This document shows, piece after piece, positions 25,854-35,601 of a stretch of 64,000 nucleotides of DNA (position 1 is the stretch's first letter; each line of letters starts with the position of its first letter). The notes below the pieces were generated by a model. The model did not search any database and had not been told where the DNA came from. It saw nothing but the letters and a program-made list of their open reading frames with translations. The stretch is taken from positions 186,001 through 250,000 of the forward strand of contig JADJTM010000001.1 of the NCBI GenBank assembly GCA_016711205.1, given 5' to 3'. Source of the DNA: Micropruina sp. (lineage in GTDB: Bacteria > Actinomycetota > Actinomycetes > Propionibacteriales > Propionibacteriaceae). A program made the position numbers and the translations under genes.

Positions 25854-26696
25854 ATGATCGTTCTGCGCGAGGTGAGCTACACCTATCCCGAGGCCGCCGA
25901 CCCGGCGCTGCACGGCATCGAGCTGAACCTGCAGCCCGGATCGATCACCGGCGTCGTGGGGGCTTCCGGCGCCGGCAAGACCACGCTGGCCAAGGTGATC
26001 GCCGGCTTTCTGCCCCGGGTGGACGGCGGCGAGCTGACCGGAACCGTCTGCGTCGCCGGACGCAACCTGGCCGAGCTGAGCCTGGTCGAGGCGGTCGGCC
26101 AGGTCGGACTGGTGATCCAGAACCCGTTCAACCAGATCTCGGGTGCCAAGTACACCGTCCGCGAAGAGATCGCGTTCGGCATGGAGAACCTGGGAACCCC
26201 GCGGGCCGAGATGGCTGCGCGGGTCAAGCAGGTGGCGGCACTGCTGCGCATCAGCGACCTGCTCGACCGCTCGCCGTACGCCCTCTCGGGCGGGCAGATG
26301 CAGCTGGTCGCGATCGCGTCGATGCTGGTGCTGCGCACGCCGGTGCTGGTGATGGACGAACCCACCTCGCAACTCGATCCCTTCGGCACCAGGCTGGTGT
26401 TCGCGGTGCTCGACCAGCTGCAGCAGGCCGGCACCACGGTGGTGATCTTCGAGCACAAGCTCGAGCTGCTGCAGGCCCATGCCGACCGGCTGCTGGTGCT
26501 GGCCGGGCACACCATCGTCGCCGACGGGTCGCCCACCGAGGTGCTGGCGGACGAACGGGTGGACGGCTGGGCGATCGGCTCGACCCGTTACACCCGAGCG
26601 GCCCGGCTGGCCAGGGGCCGGGGGCTGTTGCCCGTCCACGGTGCCCTTCCGGTGTCGTTCGAGCAGGCCGCGGCCACCTTCGGGGGCGCACGATGA
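25854..26696 (+). CDS. ecfA1: ECF transporter ATPase 1
   Basis: 280-aa ABC ATPase of the EcfA/CbiO group. Walker A GASGAGKTT (36-44), Q-loop VIQNPFNQISG, signature ALSGGQMQLV, Walker B VLVMDEPTSQLDP and switch histidine in VIFEHKLEL are all present. ATG 25854 has a GAGGTGG ribosome site eight bases upstream; an in-frame GTG at 25842 is the alternative. Its stop overlaps ecfA2 (ATGA). The canonical signature makes it the complete partner of the pair. Confidence 0.92.
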   Translation: MIVLREVSYTYPEAADPALHGIELNLQPGSITGVVGASGAGKTTLAKVIAGFLPRVDGGELTGTVCVAGRNLAELSLVEAVGQVGLVIQNPFNQISGAKYTVREEIAFGMENLGTPRAEMAARVKQVAALLRISDLLDRSPYALSGGQMQLVAIASMLVLRTPVLVMDEPTSQLDPFGTRLVFAVLDQLQQAGTTVVIFEHKLELLQAHADRLLVLAGHTIVADGSPTEVLADERVDGWAIGSTRYTRAARLARGRGLLPVHGALPVSFEQAAATFGGAR

Positions 26697-27505
26697 CGGC
26701 GGTGCGGTTCGAGAACGTCCGGTTCCGCCACCCCGGTGGCGTCGAGGCGCTGCGTGGCGTGTCACTCACCGTCGCGGCGGGCGAGCGGGTGGCGATCATC
26801 GGGCAGAACGGGGCCGGCAAGACCACGCTGGTGCGGCACCTCAACGGCATTCTGCAACCCTCGTCCGGACGCGTTCTGGTCGGCGAGCGGCCGACCGCCG
26901 GACGCAGCATCTCCGAGCTGGCGGCGTCCGTGGGGTACCTGTTCCAGAACCCCGACGAGCAGCTCTTCGCCTCGAGCGTCCGCATCGACGTGGAGTTCGG
27001 GCCGCGCAACCTGGGCTGCACGCCGGCCGAAGCCACCGCGCGGGCGGACGAGGCGCTCGCGGCCGTGGGGTTGTCGGCGCAGGCGCAGAGCCATCCGCTG
27101 CACCTGTCGCTGAGCGAGCGCAAGCGGGTGGCGCTCGCCGGGGTGCTGGCGATGCGTACCGCGGTAGTGGTGCTCGACGAGCCGACCACCGGCCAGGACG
27201 CACGGGGCGCCGACCTGGTGGCCGCGGTGGTCGAGACGCTAGCCGCCTCCGGACGCACGGTGATCGCCATCACCCACGACATGGACTTCGCCGCCGAGCA
27301 CTTCGACCGGCTGATCGTGATGGCCGCCGGCGAGGTGACGGCCGACGGCCGGCCGGCGGACGTGTTCGGCGAGGCGCAGGTACTCGAGCGGGCAGCCGTC
27401 GAGCCGCCGCAACTGTTCCGGCTGGCGCAGCGTCTGGGCTGGCCGCAGCGCCCGACGGGAGTGCAGCAGTTCGTGGACGCCTTCGCGGCCCGGGCCCCCC
27501 GCTGA
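26693..27505 (+). CDS. ecfA2: ECF transporter ATPase 2
   Basis: 270-aa ABC ATPase that pairs with EcfA1. Walker A GQNGAGKTT (about 37-45), Q-loop LFQNPDEQLFASSV, Walker B VVVLDEPTTGQDARG and ITHDMDFAAEHFDR are intact. The signature is LSLSERKRVA instead of LSGGQ, so the composite ATP site that uses this motif may be non-canonical, a known asymmetry among ABC pairs. Last gene of the ECF operon; the TetR gene follows after 66 bp. Confidence 0.9.
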   Translation: MTAVRFENVRFRHPGGVEALRGVSLTVAAGERVAIIGQNGAGKTTLVRHLNGILQPSSGRVLVGERPTAGRSISELAASVGYLFQNPDEQLFASSVRIDVEFGPRNLGCTPAEATARADEALAAVGLSAQAQSHPLHLSLSERKRVALAGVLAMRTAVVVLDEPTTGQDARGADLVAAVVETLAASGRTVIAITHDMDFAAEHFDRLIVMAAGEVTADGRPADVFGEAQVLERAAVEPPQLFRLAQRLGWPQRPTGVQQFVDAFAARAPR

Positions 27506-27571
27506 GCCGCCCCGCAGGGTGTCATCACAAACCCCCAGCGCGGCCGAAAGGATGCTGAGAAGATCGGCTTC

Positions 27572-28159
27572 ATGACCGACCATCCAGACACCTCGCTGCG
27601 CGAGCGCAAAAAGCGCGCCACGCGTGAGGCATTGCACGCGGTGGCGCTGCGGCTGGTCACCGAACGTGGGTCCGACGACGTGACGATCGAAGCTATCTGC
27701 GACGAGGTGGGCGTCTCTGCACGCACATTCTTCAACTACTACCCGACCAAGATCGCGGCCGCGTTCGACCTGCCCGTCGCCGAGATTCCGGACGACGAGC
27801 GCGAACGGTTTCTCGGGGCGTCCGGCAGTCTGCTGGTGGACAGTTGCGAGTTGGTCGCCCGCAACGTCACCCAGCCCAGGGACTATCCGAGCATCGCAGC
27901 GCTGCTGCAGGCGCGCCCCGAGTTGGCGATGGATTTCTGGCAACAGACCCTGCACCGGCTGAAGCCGTTCTTCGTACTGATCGAGCAGCGGGTCGGTGAC
28001 GCGCACGGGGCGCGGATCGCGTTCGGCGTCGTGATCACCGCGGTGAGTTCGGCCATGATGACCTCGGACGTCGCCACCCAGGCCGAGGTCGAGGCGCGCC
28101 TGTTGCGCGAGATTCTGGCGATGGAGTCGCTGATCCACGAGATCGAGGTATCGGTTTAG
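27572..28159 (+). CDS. TetR-family regulator
   Basis: 195-aa one-component repressor. The HTH (about 9-55) reads RERKKRATREALHAVALRLV, then VTIEAICDEVGVSARTFFNY, with the YYPTK turn typical of TetR. The C-terminal ligand-binding part has no recognisable pocket signature. It is downstream of the ECF operon and upstream of the LPQTG protein, on the same strand; either could be its target. No palindrome immediately upstream was found. Confidence 0.9.
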   Translation: MTDHPDTSLRERKKRATREALHAVALRLVTERGSDDVTIEAICDEVGVSARTFFNYYPTKIAAAFDLPVAEIPDDERERFLGASGSLLVDSCELVARNVTQPRDYPSIAALLQARPELAMDFWQQTLHRLKPFFVLIEQRVGDAHGARIAFGVVITAVSSAMMTSDVATQAEVEARLLREILAMESLIHEIEVSV

Positions 28160-28242
28160 CTCGGTGCATCCGGGCTTGGCGCCGGGGTTCAGGACGGCGC
28201 GCACCGCTCGACGCGCGGCCCAGGAAATGACAAATATCTTCA

Positions 28243-28303
28243 GTGCAGGAATACTCAGCCGCAGTGACTGCTCAACTCATGGTCGAGTTCCTGATTCCTG
28301 CAC
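28243..28303. terminator. Hairpin in the 257-bp gap after the TetR gene
   Basis: GTGCAGGAAT (28243-28252) pairs perfectly with ATTCCTGCAC (28294-28303); adjacent CAG and CTG extend it with a 3-base bulge. It lies 84 bp after the tetR stop in a locally AT-richer stretch (28220-28345) that probably also contains the promoter of the surface-protein gene. Terminator or regulatory hairpin. Confidence 0.45.
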
Positions 28304-28416
28304 CGCTTAATGCATGGTTCGATATCAGGACTTGTTGATAATGTGCCGGATGCAGCGGAGCGCGGTCTGCTCGGGTCGCATCGACGCGGGCGGCAGTTCC
28401 GGAGAGCAGGACCAGC

Positions 28417-31400
28417 ATGACTCACCCTCACCACCTGGCAGCGGTCACCCCCGGGCGGCGTACGGCGGCACGTCGCGCGCTGGCGTTCGCCGTCAGCATC
28501 GCCTTGGCGATCGGCTCGCTGCTCGTCCACCCGCTCACCGCGTTCGCCGACGGGCCCACCACGTTCAGCAACACCGCGTCCATCGCGATTCCGGCCACCG
28601 GTTCGGCCAATCAGATCGGCCCGGCCAGCCCGTACCCGTCCAGCATCACGGTCAGCGGCATGACCGGGCTGGTCACCAACGTCACCGTCACGTTTCACAA
28701 CCTGACGCATGCGGCGCTGGGCGATCTGGACGCCCTGGTGGTCGCGCCGGGCGGTGAGAATCTGATCGTGCTCTCGGACGCCGGCCCCGAGAACGCCCTG
28801 GCGTTCACGAACAACGCCACGCTGACCTTCGACGATTCGGCCGCCACCACCGTGCCCGGCGGCGATGTGGCCTCCGGCCGCTTCCGGCCCACGAACAACC
28901 CCTGGAATACGACGGAGACCTTTCCCGCACCGGCGCCCGCCCCGTCCAGCCAAACCACCCTGGCCGGCGCGTTCTCGGGTATCAGCGCCAACGGCAGCTG
29001 GCAGCTCTTCATCATCGACGACACCACGGGCGACATCGGCACCATGAGCGGCGGCTGGAGCGTCACGCTCACCACCGAGGTGTCCGCCGAGGCGACCACC
29101 ACGACCGTCACCTCGTCCGACACCACCACGACCACCGGCTCGCCGGTCACCTTCACCGCGGCAGTGCGAGCGGGCGGCTCGCCGGTCACGGCCGGGTCGG
29201 TGCAATTCAGCAGCGACGGCACCAACCTGGGCGTCCCGGTGCCGGTGAACGGCGCGGGCAATGCCGCCCTGACCACGTCGGTACTCGCCGAAGGCACCCA
29301 CCTGATCCGCGCCACCTACGGCGGGGCGACCGGCTTTCTGACCAGCAACGGCACGCTCAGCCAGCGCGTCGACAATGCCACCACGGTGACTGGCACCACC
29401 TTCTGCAACGCCGGTCCGCTCACCTCGCCCGATCGCGGTGCGGCCACCCCTTACCCGTCCAACATCTTCGTCACCGGCCTGACCGGCCAGGTCACCAAGG
29501 TGACCGCCCAGCTGCGCGGACTGTCCCACCAGGCGCCGATCGACCTCGACATTCTGCTCTCGGGGCCGACCCCGACCCGCAACGTGTTCCTGATGAGCGA
29601 CTCCGGCGGCCAGAGCGCGGTCAGCAACCTCAACCTCACCTTCGACGACGACGCGCCGAGCGCGATCGGCTCGTCGCTGACCAGCGGAACCTTCCGGCCC
29701 ACCAGAACCGCGGACGAATCCGTCGAGAGCCTTCCCCCGCCGGCCCCCGGCCTGAGCGGGGCGACCACCCTGTCGACCTTCAACGGCGCATCGGGCAACG
29801 GCACCTGGAGCCTGTGGCTGGTGGACGACGCCACCGGCGACGCCGGCTCGATCAGTGGCGGCTGGTGCGTCACGATCACCACGGCGGCACCCACCACCAC
29901 GGTGCTGACGGCCAGCCCCAACCCGTCCACCTTCGGCCAGAGCGTCACGTTCAGCGCCACCGTGACCAGCGGCGGCAACCCGGTCGATGCGGGCGCCGTG
30001 CAGTTCTCGGACGGCGCCACCGACCTGGGTGCTCCGGTCACGGTCGGCCCCGATGGCACGGCCACCCTCACCACCTCGGCGCTGACGGCCGGTTCGCACA
30101 CCATCACCGCCGACTACGGCGGCACGCTCACCCTGGCCGAGAGCACCGACAGCGTCGATCAGGTGGTCGCGCGGCTGGCCTCCGACACCGTCCTGGCCTC
30201 CAGCCTCAACCCTTCGCGTGTCGGTGATCCGGTCACCTTCACCGCGACGGTGACCGCCGGCGGGTCGCCGCTGGGTACCGGTTCGGTCACGTTCAGCGTG
30301 GACGGCACGGACGTGGCGACCACACCGGTCTCGGCCACCGGCGAGGCGACCTTCACCACCAGCACGCTGACCGCCGGCACGCACCCCGTCCAGGCCCGCT
30401 ACCTGCAGACCGCGACCCATGCCACCAGCTCGGACGACCTCGACCAGGTGGTCGGGCAACAGGCGTCCGCCACCACGGTCACCTCGAACCTGAACCCGGC
30501 GGACTTCGGCGAACCGGTCACGCTCACGGCCAGCGTCACCGCTGGGGGAGCGCCGGTGACGGCCGGCTCGGTGCAGTTCAGCGTGGGCGGCACGCCGGCC
30601 GGCCCGGCGCTTCCGTTGGCGCCCGACGGCACCGCGACCCTCACCCAGAGCGACCTGCTGCCGGGCACCATCGTGTTCACGGCGACCTATCTGGGCACGT
30701 CGGAAATCGCGGGCAGCAGCGGCACCCTGACCCAGGTGATCAACGGCCAACCCTCGGCCACGCAGCTCACCGGGCCCGCGACGTCCGAGCTGGGTGACCC
30801 GGTCACCTTCACGGCCACCGTCACCGCAGGCGGTGCGCCGGTCGCGTCCGGGTCGGTGGTGTTCAGCGACGCGGGCACGCCGCTGAGCGGCGAGATCGGC
30901 GTGGACGCCGCCGGCCGGGCCACGCTCACCACCTCCGAGTTGCCCGTGGGTGCGCACACCCTCAGCGCCGCCTACACCGACGCCGACGGCAGTTATCAGG
31001 CCAGCACGTCGTCCGAACTGGCGCACACGGTCACGCTGACCTTCGCCCCCGGCGGCCCCTACACGGTGGCCGAGGGTGAGGCGCTGACCCTGGCCGGCAC
31101 CGGATCGCCGGGTGCGACCTACGCGTGGGACCTCAACGACGACGGGGACTTCGGCGACGCCACCGGGCTGGCCCCCACGCTCAGCTGGGACGACCTGCAG
31201 GCACTGGGCATCAACGACGGGCCGGCGAGCCTCACCGTGCGGCTGCAGGCGAGCGCGGGCGGTGCGGCGGTGGGCACGCAGTCGGCGCAACTGACCGTCA
31301 CCAACACCGCACCCCAGTCGGTGCTGACCGGCGGCCTGACCGCCACCGTCGGCCGTCCGTTCACCATCAAGGTGGGCGCGGACGATCCGTCGGCGGCCGA

Positions 31401-31779
31401 CCTGGCGGCGATGTTCGTCTACACGGTCGACTGGGGCGACGGCTCACCGGTCGAGAGCGTGGTGGGGCCGGCCGACCCGCCGGTCACCCACACCTACACC
31501 ACTGCGGGCACCTTCGACGCCACGTTCACCGCCACCGACAAGGACGGCGGCACCGGCCCCGGGCAGACCGTCCAGGTGCTGGCCGACGACGCGCCTGCTC
31601 CGTCGCCCTCGCCGACCAACACCAGCGACACCGACGACGACAGCGGCAGCAACGACCTGCCGCAGACCGGCGCGGACGCCGACCTCAACCGGCTCCTCAT
31701 CGGCTTCGGCCTCCTGGCAGTCGGAGCCCTGGCCACGGCGACGGCGCTGATCACCCGGGCGGTGCGCCGGCAGGGCTGA
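28417..31779 (+). CDS. LPQTG-anchored surface protein with P-domains, Ig-like repeats and PKD
   Basis: 1120-aa cell-wall protein. A signal peptide ends near residue 44 (LTAFA-D). Two proprotein-convertase-P-like beta domains (about 48-220 and 320-490) both end in an SGGW-VT motif preceded by DDTTGDIG or DDATGDAG. Five Ig-like repeats of about 90 aa share GSPVTFTAAV and TAGSVQFS motifs. A PKD-like segment follows (GGPYTVAEGEALTLAGTGSP) and a second one has DWGDGSPVESV. The sortase signal LPQTG is at 1081-1085, with a hydrophobic helix and a positive tail. Probably an adhesin or surface scaffold; no catalytic domain is visible. Its stop codon lies in the first unit of a 16-bp tandem repeat. Confidence 0.92.
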   Translation: MTHPHHLAAVTPGRRTAARRALAFAVSIALAIGSLLVHPLTAFADGPTTFSNTASIAIPATGSANQIGPASPYPSSITVSGMTGLVTNVTVTFHNLTHAALGDLDALVVAPGGENLIVLSDAGPENALAFTNNATLTFDDSAATTVPGGDVASGRFRPTNNPWNTTETFPAPAPAPSSQTTLAGAFSGISANGSWQLFIIDDTTGDIGTMSGGWSVTLTTEVSAEATTTTVTSSDTTTTTGSPVTFTAAVRAGGSPVTAGSVQFSSDGTNLGVPVPVNGAGNAALTTSVLAEGTHLIRATYGGATGFLTSNGTLSQRVDNATTVTGTTFCNAGPLTSPDRGAATPYPSNIFVTGLTGQVTKVTAQLRGLSHQAPIDLDILLSGPTPTRNVFLMSDSGGQSAVSNLNLTFDDDAPSAIGSSLTSGTFRPTRTADESVESLPPPAPGLSGATTLSTFNGASGNGTWSLWLVDDATGDAGSISGGWCVTITTAAPTTTVLTASPNPSTFGQSVTFSATVTSGGNPVDAGAVQFSDGATDLGAPVTVGPDGTATLTTSALTAGSHTITADYGGTLTLAESTDSVDQVVARLASDTVLASSLNPSRVGDPVTFTATVTAGGSPLGTGSVTFSVDGTDVATTPVSATGEATFTTSTLTAGTHPVQARYLQTATHATSSDDLDQVVGQQASATTVTSNLNPADFGEPVTLTASVTAGGAPVTAGSVQFSVGGTPAGPALPLAPDGTATLTQSDLLPGTIVFTATYLGTSEIAGSSGTLTQVINGQPSATQLTGPATSELGDPVTFTATVTAGGAPVASGSVVFSDAGTPLSGEIGVDAAGRATLTTSELPVGAHTLSAAYTDADGSYQASTSSELAHTVTLTFAPGGPYTVAEGEALTLAGTGSPGATYAWDLNDDGDFGDATGLAPTLSWDDLQALGINDGPASLTVRLQASAGGAAVGTQSAQLTVTNTAPQSVLTGGLTATVGRPFTIKVGADDPSAADLAAMFVYTVDWGDGSPVESVVGPADPPVTHTYTTAGTFDATFTATDKDGGTGPGQTVQVLADDAPAPSPSPTNTSDTDDDSGSNDLPQTGADADLNRLLIGFGLLAVGALATATALITRAVRRQG

Positions 31780-31838
31780 GCAACGGCGAGGCTGAGCAAC
31801 GGCGAGGCTGAGCAACGGCGAGGCTGAGCAACGGCCAC
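31775..31838. repeat. 16-bp tandem repeat at the surface-protein stop codon
   Basis: GCTGAGCAACGGCGAG repeated almost four times (31775-31838, last copy ending in CCAC). The TGA in the first unit is the stop codon of the upstream gene, so the array starts in its last codon. Confidence 0.9.
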
Positions 31839-31871
31839 CCACGCTGGGCGGGGCGGGTACGGTGTTTCGCG

Positions 31872-34800
31872 ATGGCCAACCCCAAGTACCCCGCGTGGGT
31901 GTCGCAGCTGAGCGAGCGTCAGCTCGTCGACACCTTCGGCTCCGACACCCTCAAACGCGGTCAGGCCTACGCCGCCCAGTCCCGGGTGGGGCACATCGCG
32001 GTCGGCTCCGGCACCGGCGGGTCGCTGGTGCAGGCGCAGGTGCGGGGTTCGTCCTACTACTCCTACGCGACGGTCGTCCGCCATATCGCTGCCACCGACA
32101 CCCTCATCTCGACCTGTTCGTGTCCGGTGCGGTCCAACTGCAAACACGGCGCCGCGCTGGTGTGGCACATGCACACCGTCAACATGCGCGCGCTGACCCC
32201 GGCCTGGCAGCTGGCGCTGGACGAGGTGACGGCCGATGCCCAGCCGGCCGGCCAGGGGCAGCCGCTCGCGGTCTCGGTCGCCAGGCCGTCCGGCATGGTG
32301 CAGCTGCGGCCGCTGGTGTGGGGCCGATCCGGACGCTGGGTGAAGACCGGAATCACCTGGGATCAGCTCGCCTACCCCTGGCAGGGCAACTACCGGGAGG
32401 GAGCACCGGGTGGCGCTGGCCGGCCTGGCCCGGGCCCGCGACCAGCGCGCCAGCGTGAACTACTACTCCCGGCGCGCGGACGAACTGTGGCTGGGTGAGC
32501 TCGGCTCATCGGTCTGGCACTGGCTGCGCGCGGCGCTGGAGGCAGGGGTCGAACTGGTGCCCGGCCAGGGGGTGAACCGGGTGCGGCTCTCGCCGCAGCC
32601 CGCCCGGCTGATCAGCCGGGTCGTCCACACCGAGAACGGGCTGGGGCTGCGCACGATGGCCGTGACCGACGAGCTGGCACGAGCCGTCCCCTACGGCGAC
32701 CTGCTCGGCGACCCGCCGCACGGTTTCGTCGTCGAGACGGCGGACGAACTGGTGCTGGTGCCGTTCGCCGAGCCGCTGAGCAGGGCTCAACGGACGCTGC
32801 TGGTGCAACACTCGCGGCTGGAGATCCCCGAGCGCGAGGTGCCGACGTTCGCCGCCCAGTTCTACCCGGCGCTGCGCCGGATCGCCGCCGTCGAACTGGA
32901 CGACGGCGTCGACCTGCCCGAGGCCGAGCCGCCGGCCCTGCTGCTGCGGGTCGAGTTTCGGGCCGAGCACGTGAGCCACCTGCGCTGGGGGTTTCGCTAC
33001 CGGGTCGGCGACACCGGGCTGGATGCGCCGCTGAACCCCGGGCCGAACCCGCCCGCCTACCGTGACGTCGAGGCCGAGTCGAGCCTGCTGGACGCCTTGC
33101 CCGCCGGCCCGTGGCCGAGCGTGCAGGTGGGGGAGACGCAGCGTCCGGTGGAGAGTGCGACGCTGACCGGGCCGGCCACCGCACAACTGGCGGAACTCGG
33201 GCTGGACCGGCTGCGTGAGCTCGGCGTGCTGGTCGAGGTGACCGGTGAACCCGTCGAGTACCGGCTCGCCACCGAAGCACCCGAGGTGTTGCTCACCGTG
33301 AGCGACCCGCCCGAGGGCACCGACTGGTTCAACCTGGCGGTGCACGTGACGATCGAGGGCGAACCGGTCGAGTACCGCGAGCTGTTCACGGCGCTGGCGA
33401 CCGGGCAGACCCACCTGATCCTGCCCTCCGGCACCTGGTTCAGTCTGGAGCGGCCCGAACTCGAGCAGCTGCGGGCCCTGATCACCGAGGCCCAGGAACT
33501 CGCTGGGGGCGACGGCGACGGGCAGGTGCGGCTGCGCACCGAGCACGCCGGACTGTGGGACGAGCTCGTCCAGCTCGGCGTGGTGGCGGAACAGTCGGCG
33601 GCCTGGACGCGCGCCGCGTCCGCACTGCTCGACCTGACCGAACTGCCGCAACCGCCGGTGCCGGACGGGTTGCTGGCCACCCTTCGTCCGTACCAGGAGG
33701 TGGGTTTTCGCTGGCTGCATTTTCTGTACACCAGCCGGCTGGGCGGCATCCTGGCCGACGACATGGGTCTGGGAAAGACCGTGCAGGCGTTGGCGCTGGC
33801 GTGTGCGCTCCAGGAGTCGGGCGAACTGGAGCGTCCGTTCCTGGTGGTCGCGCCGACGTCCGTGCTGAGCACCTGGGCCGAGCAGGCGGCGCTGTTCGCG
33901 CCCGGGCTGCGCGTGCGGGTGGTGACGCAGACGGCCAAGAAGCGTGCCGAGTCGCTGGCCGAACTGGCGGCGGGGGCCGACATCGTGGTCACCTCGTACA
34001 CGCTGGTGCGGCTGGATGAGGACGAGTACGTCGAGCAGCCGTGGACGGTGGGGCTACTGGATGAGGCCCAGTTCGTGAAGAACCGGCAGGCGCGTGGGCA
34101 TCAGTCGGTGCGCAAGCTGCGGGCGCGCACCAAGTTCGCGATCACCGGCACCCCGCTGGAGAACAACCTGATGGATCTGTGGTCGCTGCTGTCCATCGTG
34201 TCGCCGGGACTGTTCGCCGACCCGGTGCTGTTCGCCGAGCGGTACCGGCGTCCGATCGAGAACGGCTCGGACACCGAGGCGCTGGCGAGGCTGCACCGGC
34301 GGGTGCGTCCGCTGATGCTGCGGCGCGCAAAGGAGTCGGTGGCCGCCGAACTGCCGCCCAAGCAGGAGCAGGTGCTGTCGATCGAGCTCGCGCCCGGGCA
34401 CCGGCGGCTCTACGACAAGCAGCTGGCCGCCGAACGCAAGAAGGTGCTGGGGCTGGTCGATGACCTGCAGCACAACCGGATCACGATTCTCGCGGCGCTC
34501 ACCACGCTGCGTCAGCTGGCCCTGTCGCCGGCGCTGGTGCTGCCCGGGCAGGCCGCCGTGTCGGCGAAGATCGACACGCTGGTCGAGCTGGTCACCGAGC
34601 TGGCCGCCGAGGGGCACCGCGCGCTGGTGTTCAGCCAGTTCACCCGTTACCTCGGCATGGTGCGCGAGCGGCTGGCGTCCGAGAACATCGGCGCGACCTA
34701 CCTGGACGGACGCACCCGCGACCGGGCGGCGCGGCTGGCGCAGTTCCGCACCGGGGACGATCCGGTGTTTCTGATCAGCCTCAAGGCGGGCGGTTTCGGG

Positions 34801-35067
34801 CTGACCCTGACCGAGGCCGATTACGTGTTCATTCTCGACCCCTGGTGGAACCCGGCCGCCGAACTGCAGGCGATCGACCGCACCCACCGCATCGGCCAGG
34901 ACAAGCACGTGATGGTGTATCGCCTGGTCAGCGCCGACACCATCGAAGAGAAGGTGGTGGCGTTGCAGCAGCGCAAGCGCGACCTGTTCGACCAGGTGGT
35001 CGGCAAGGGCGGCGAACTGGCGGCCCCGCTGACCGCGGACGACATCCGCGGCCTGCTCGAACCCTAG
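31872..35067 (+). pseudogene. SWIM zinc-finger / SNF2 helicase, split by a 4-bp duplication
   Basis: Two overlapping frames make one SWIM-SNF2 protein. Part 1 (31872-32498) carries the SWIM ligand pattern TCSCPVRSNCKHGAALVWH near residue 82. Part 2 (GTG 32410 to 35067, 885 aa) carries the Swi2/Snf2 motor: GILADDMGLGKTVQ (Walker A), LLDEAQFVKN (DEAH-like box), TGTPLENNLMDLWSL, LVFSQFTRYLGMV and AIDRTHRIGQDKHVMVYRLV (motif VI). At 32395-32402 GGGA is repeated; removing four bases restores NYREHRVALAGLARA across the junction. Part 2 might still be translated from GTG 32410. Intact homologues are DNA-translocating ATPases. Inactivation is recent, because both halves are otherwise uninterrupted. 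Confidence 0.83.
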
Positions 35068-35071
35068 CTCC

Positions 35072-35601
35072 GACAGGTATTGGGGACGGTTCTTTTACCT
35101 GTCGGCGAGCTGGCTCGGGCTGGCTCCGACAGGTATTGGGGACGTGGCTCCGACGGGTATTGGGGACGGTTCTTTTACCTGTCGGCGAGCTGGCTCCGAC
35201 GGAGAAAGGAACCGTCCCCATTTCTCGTCAGGCGCGGGTCGATCAACTCCAATGCTCGCTGGACGGCGGGCGCCGCGTCGTCCGGGTCCGGCTGGCTCCG
35301 ACAGGTATTGGGGACGGTTCCTTTCCCTGTCGGCGACCTGGAGCTCCGGCTGGCTCCGACGGGTATTGGGGACGGTTCTTTTACCTGTCGGCGAGCTGGC
35401 TCCGACGGGGAAAGGAACCGTCCCCATTTCTCGTCAGGCGCGGGTCGATCAACTCCAATGCTCGCTGGACGGCGGGCGCCGCGTCGTCCGGGTCCGGCTG
35501 GCTCCGACAGGTATTGGGGACGGTTCTTTTACCTGTCGGCGAGCTGGCTCCGACGGGGAAGGAACCGTCCCCATTTCTCGTCAGGCGCGGGTCGATCAAC
35601 T
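35072..35601. repeat. Hairpin repeat family 1, cluster C, with copies of the tetR 3' end
   Basis: Gene-free 530 bp. Hairpins with TTGGGGACGGTTC core and GACAGGTA/TACCTGTC arms (first at 35072-35103) alternate with inverted cores whose arms are GACG..GAAA and TTTCTCGTC. Copies of a 60-bp segment from the 3' end of the tetR gene at 37124-37183 recur at 35230-35288 and 35436-35495, with a third beginning at 35583 and cut by the IS256-type element. Imperfect period about 200 bp. Confidence 0.85.

Noticed and set aside
28255..31290. 1011-codon open frame antisense to the LPQTG gene
   Set aside because: Antisense shadow of a high-GC, Thr/Gly-rich gene; composition is R/G/H-rich with no domain, and the sense frame has signal peptide, repeats and LPQTG.
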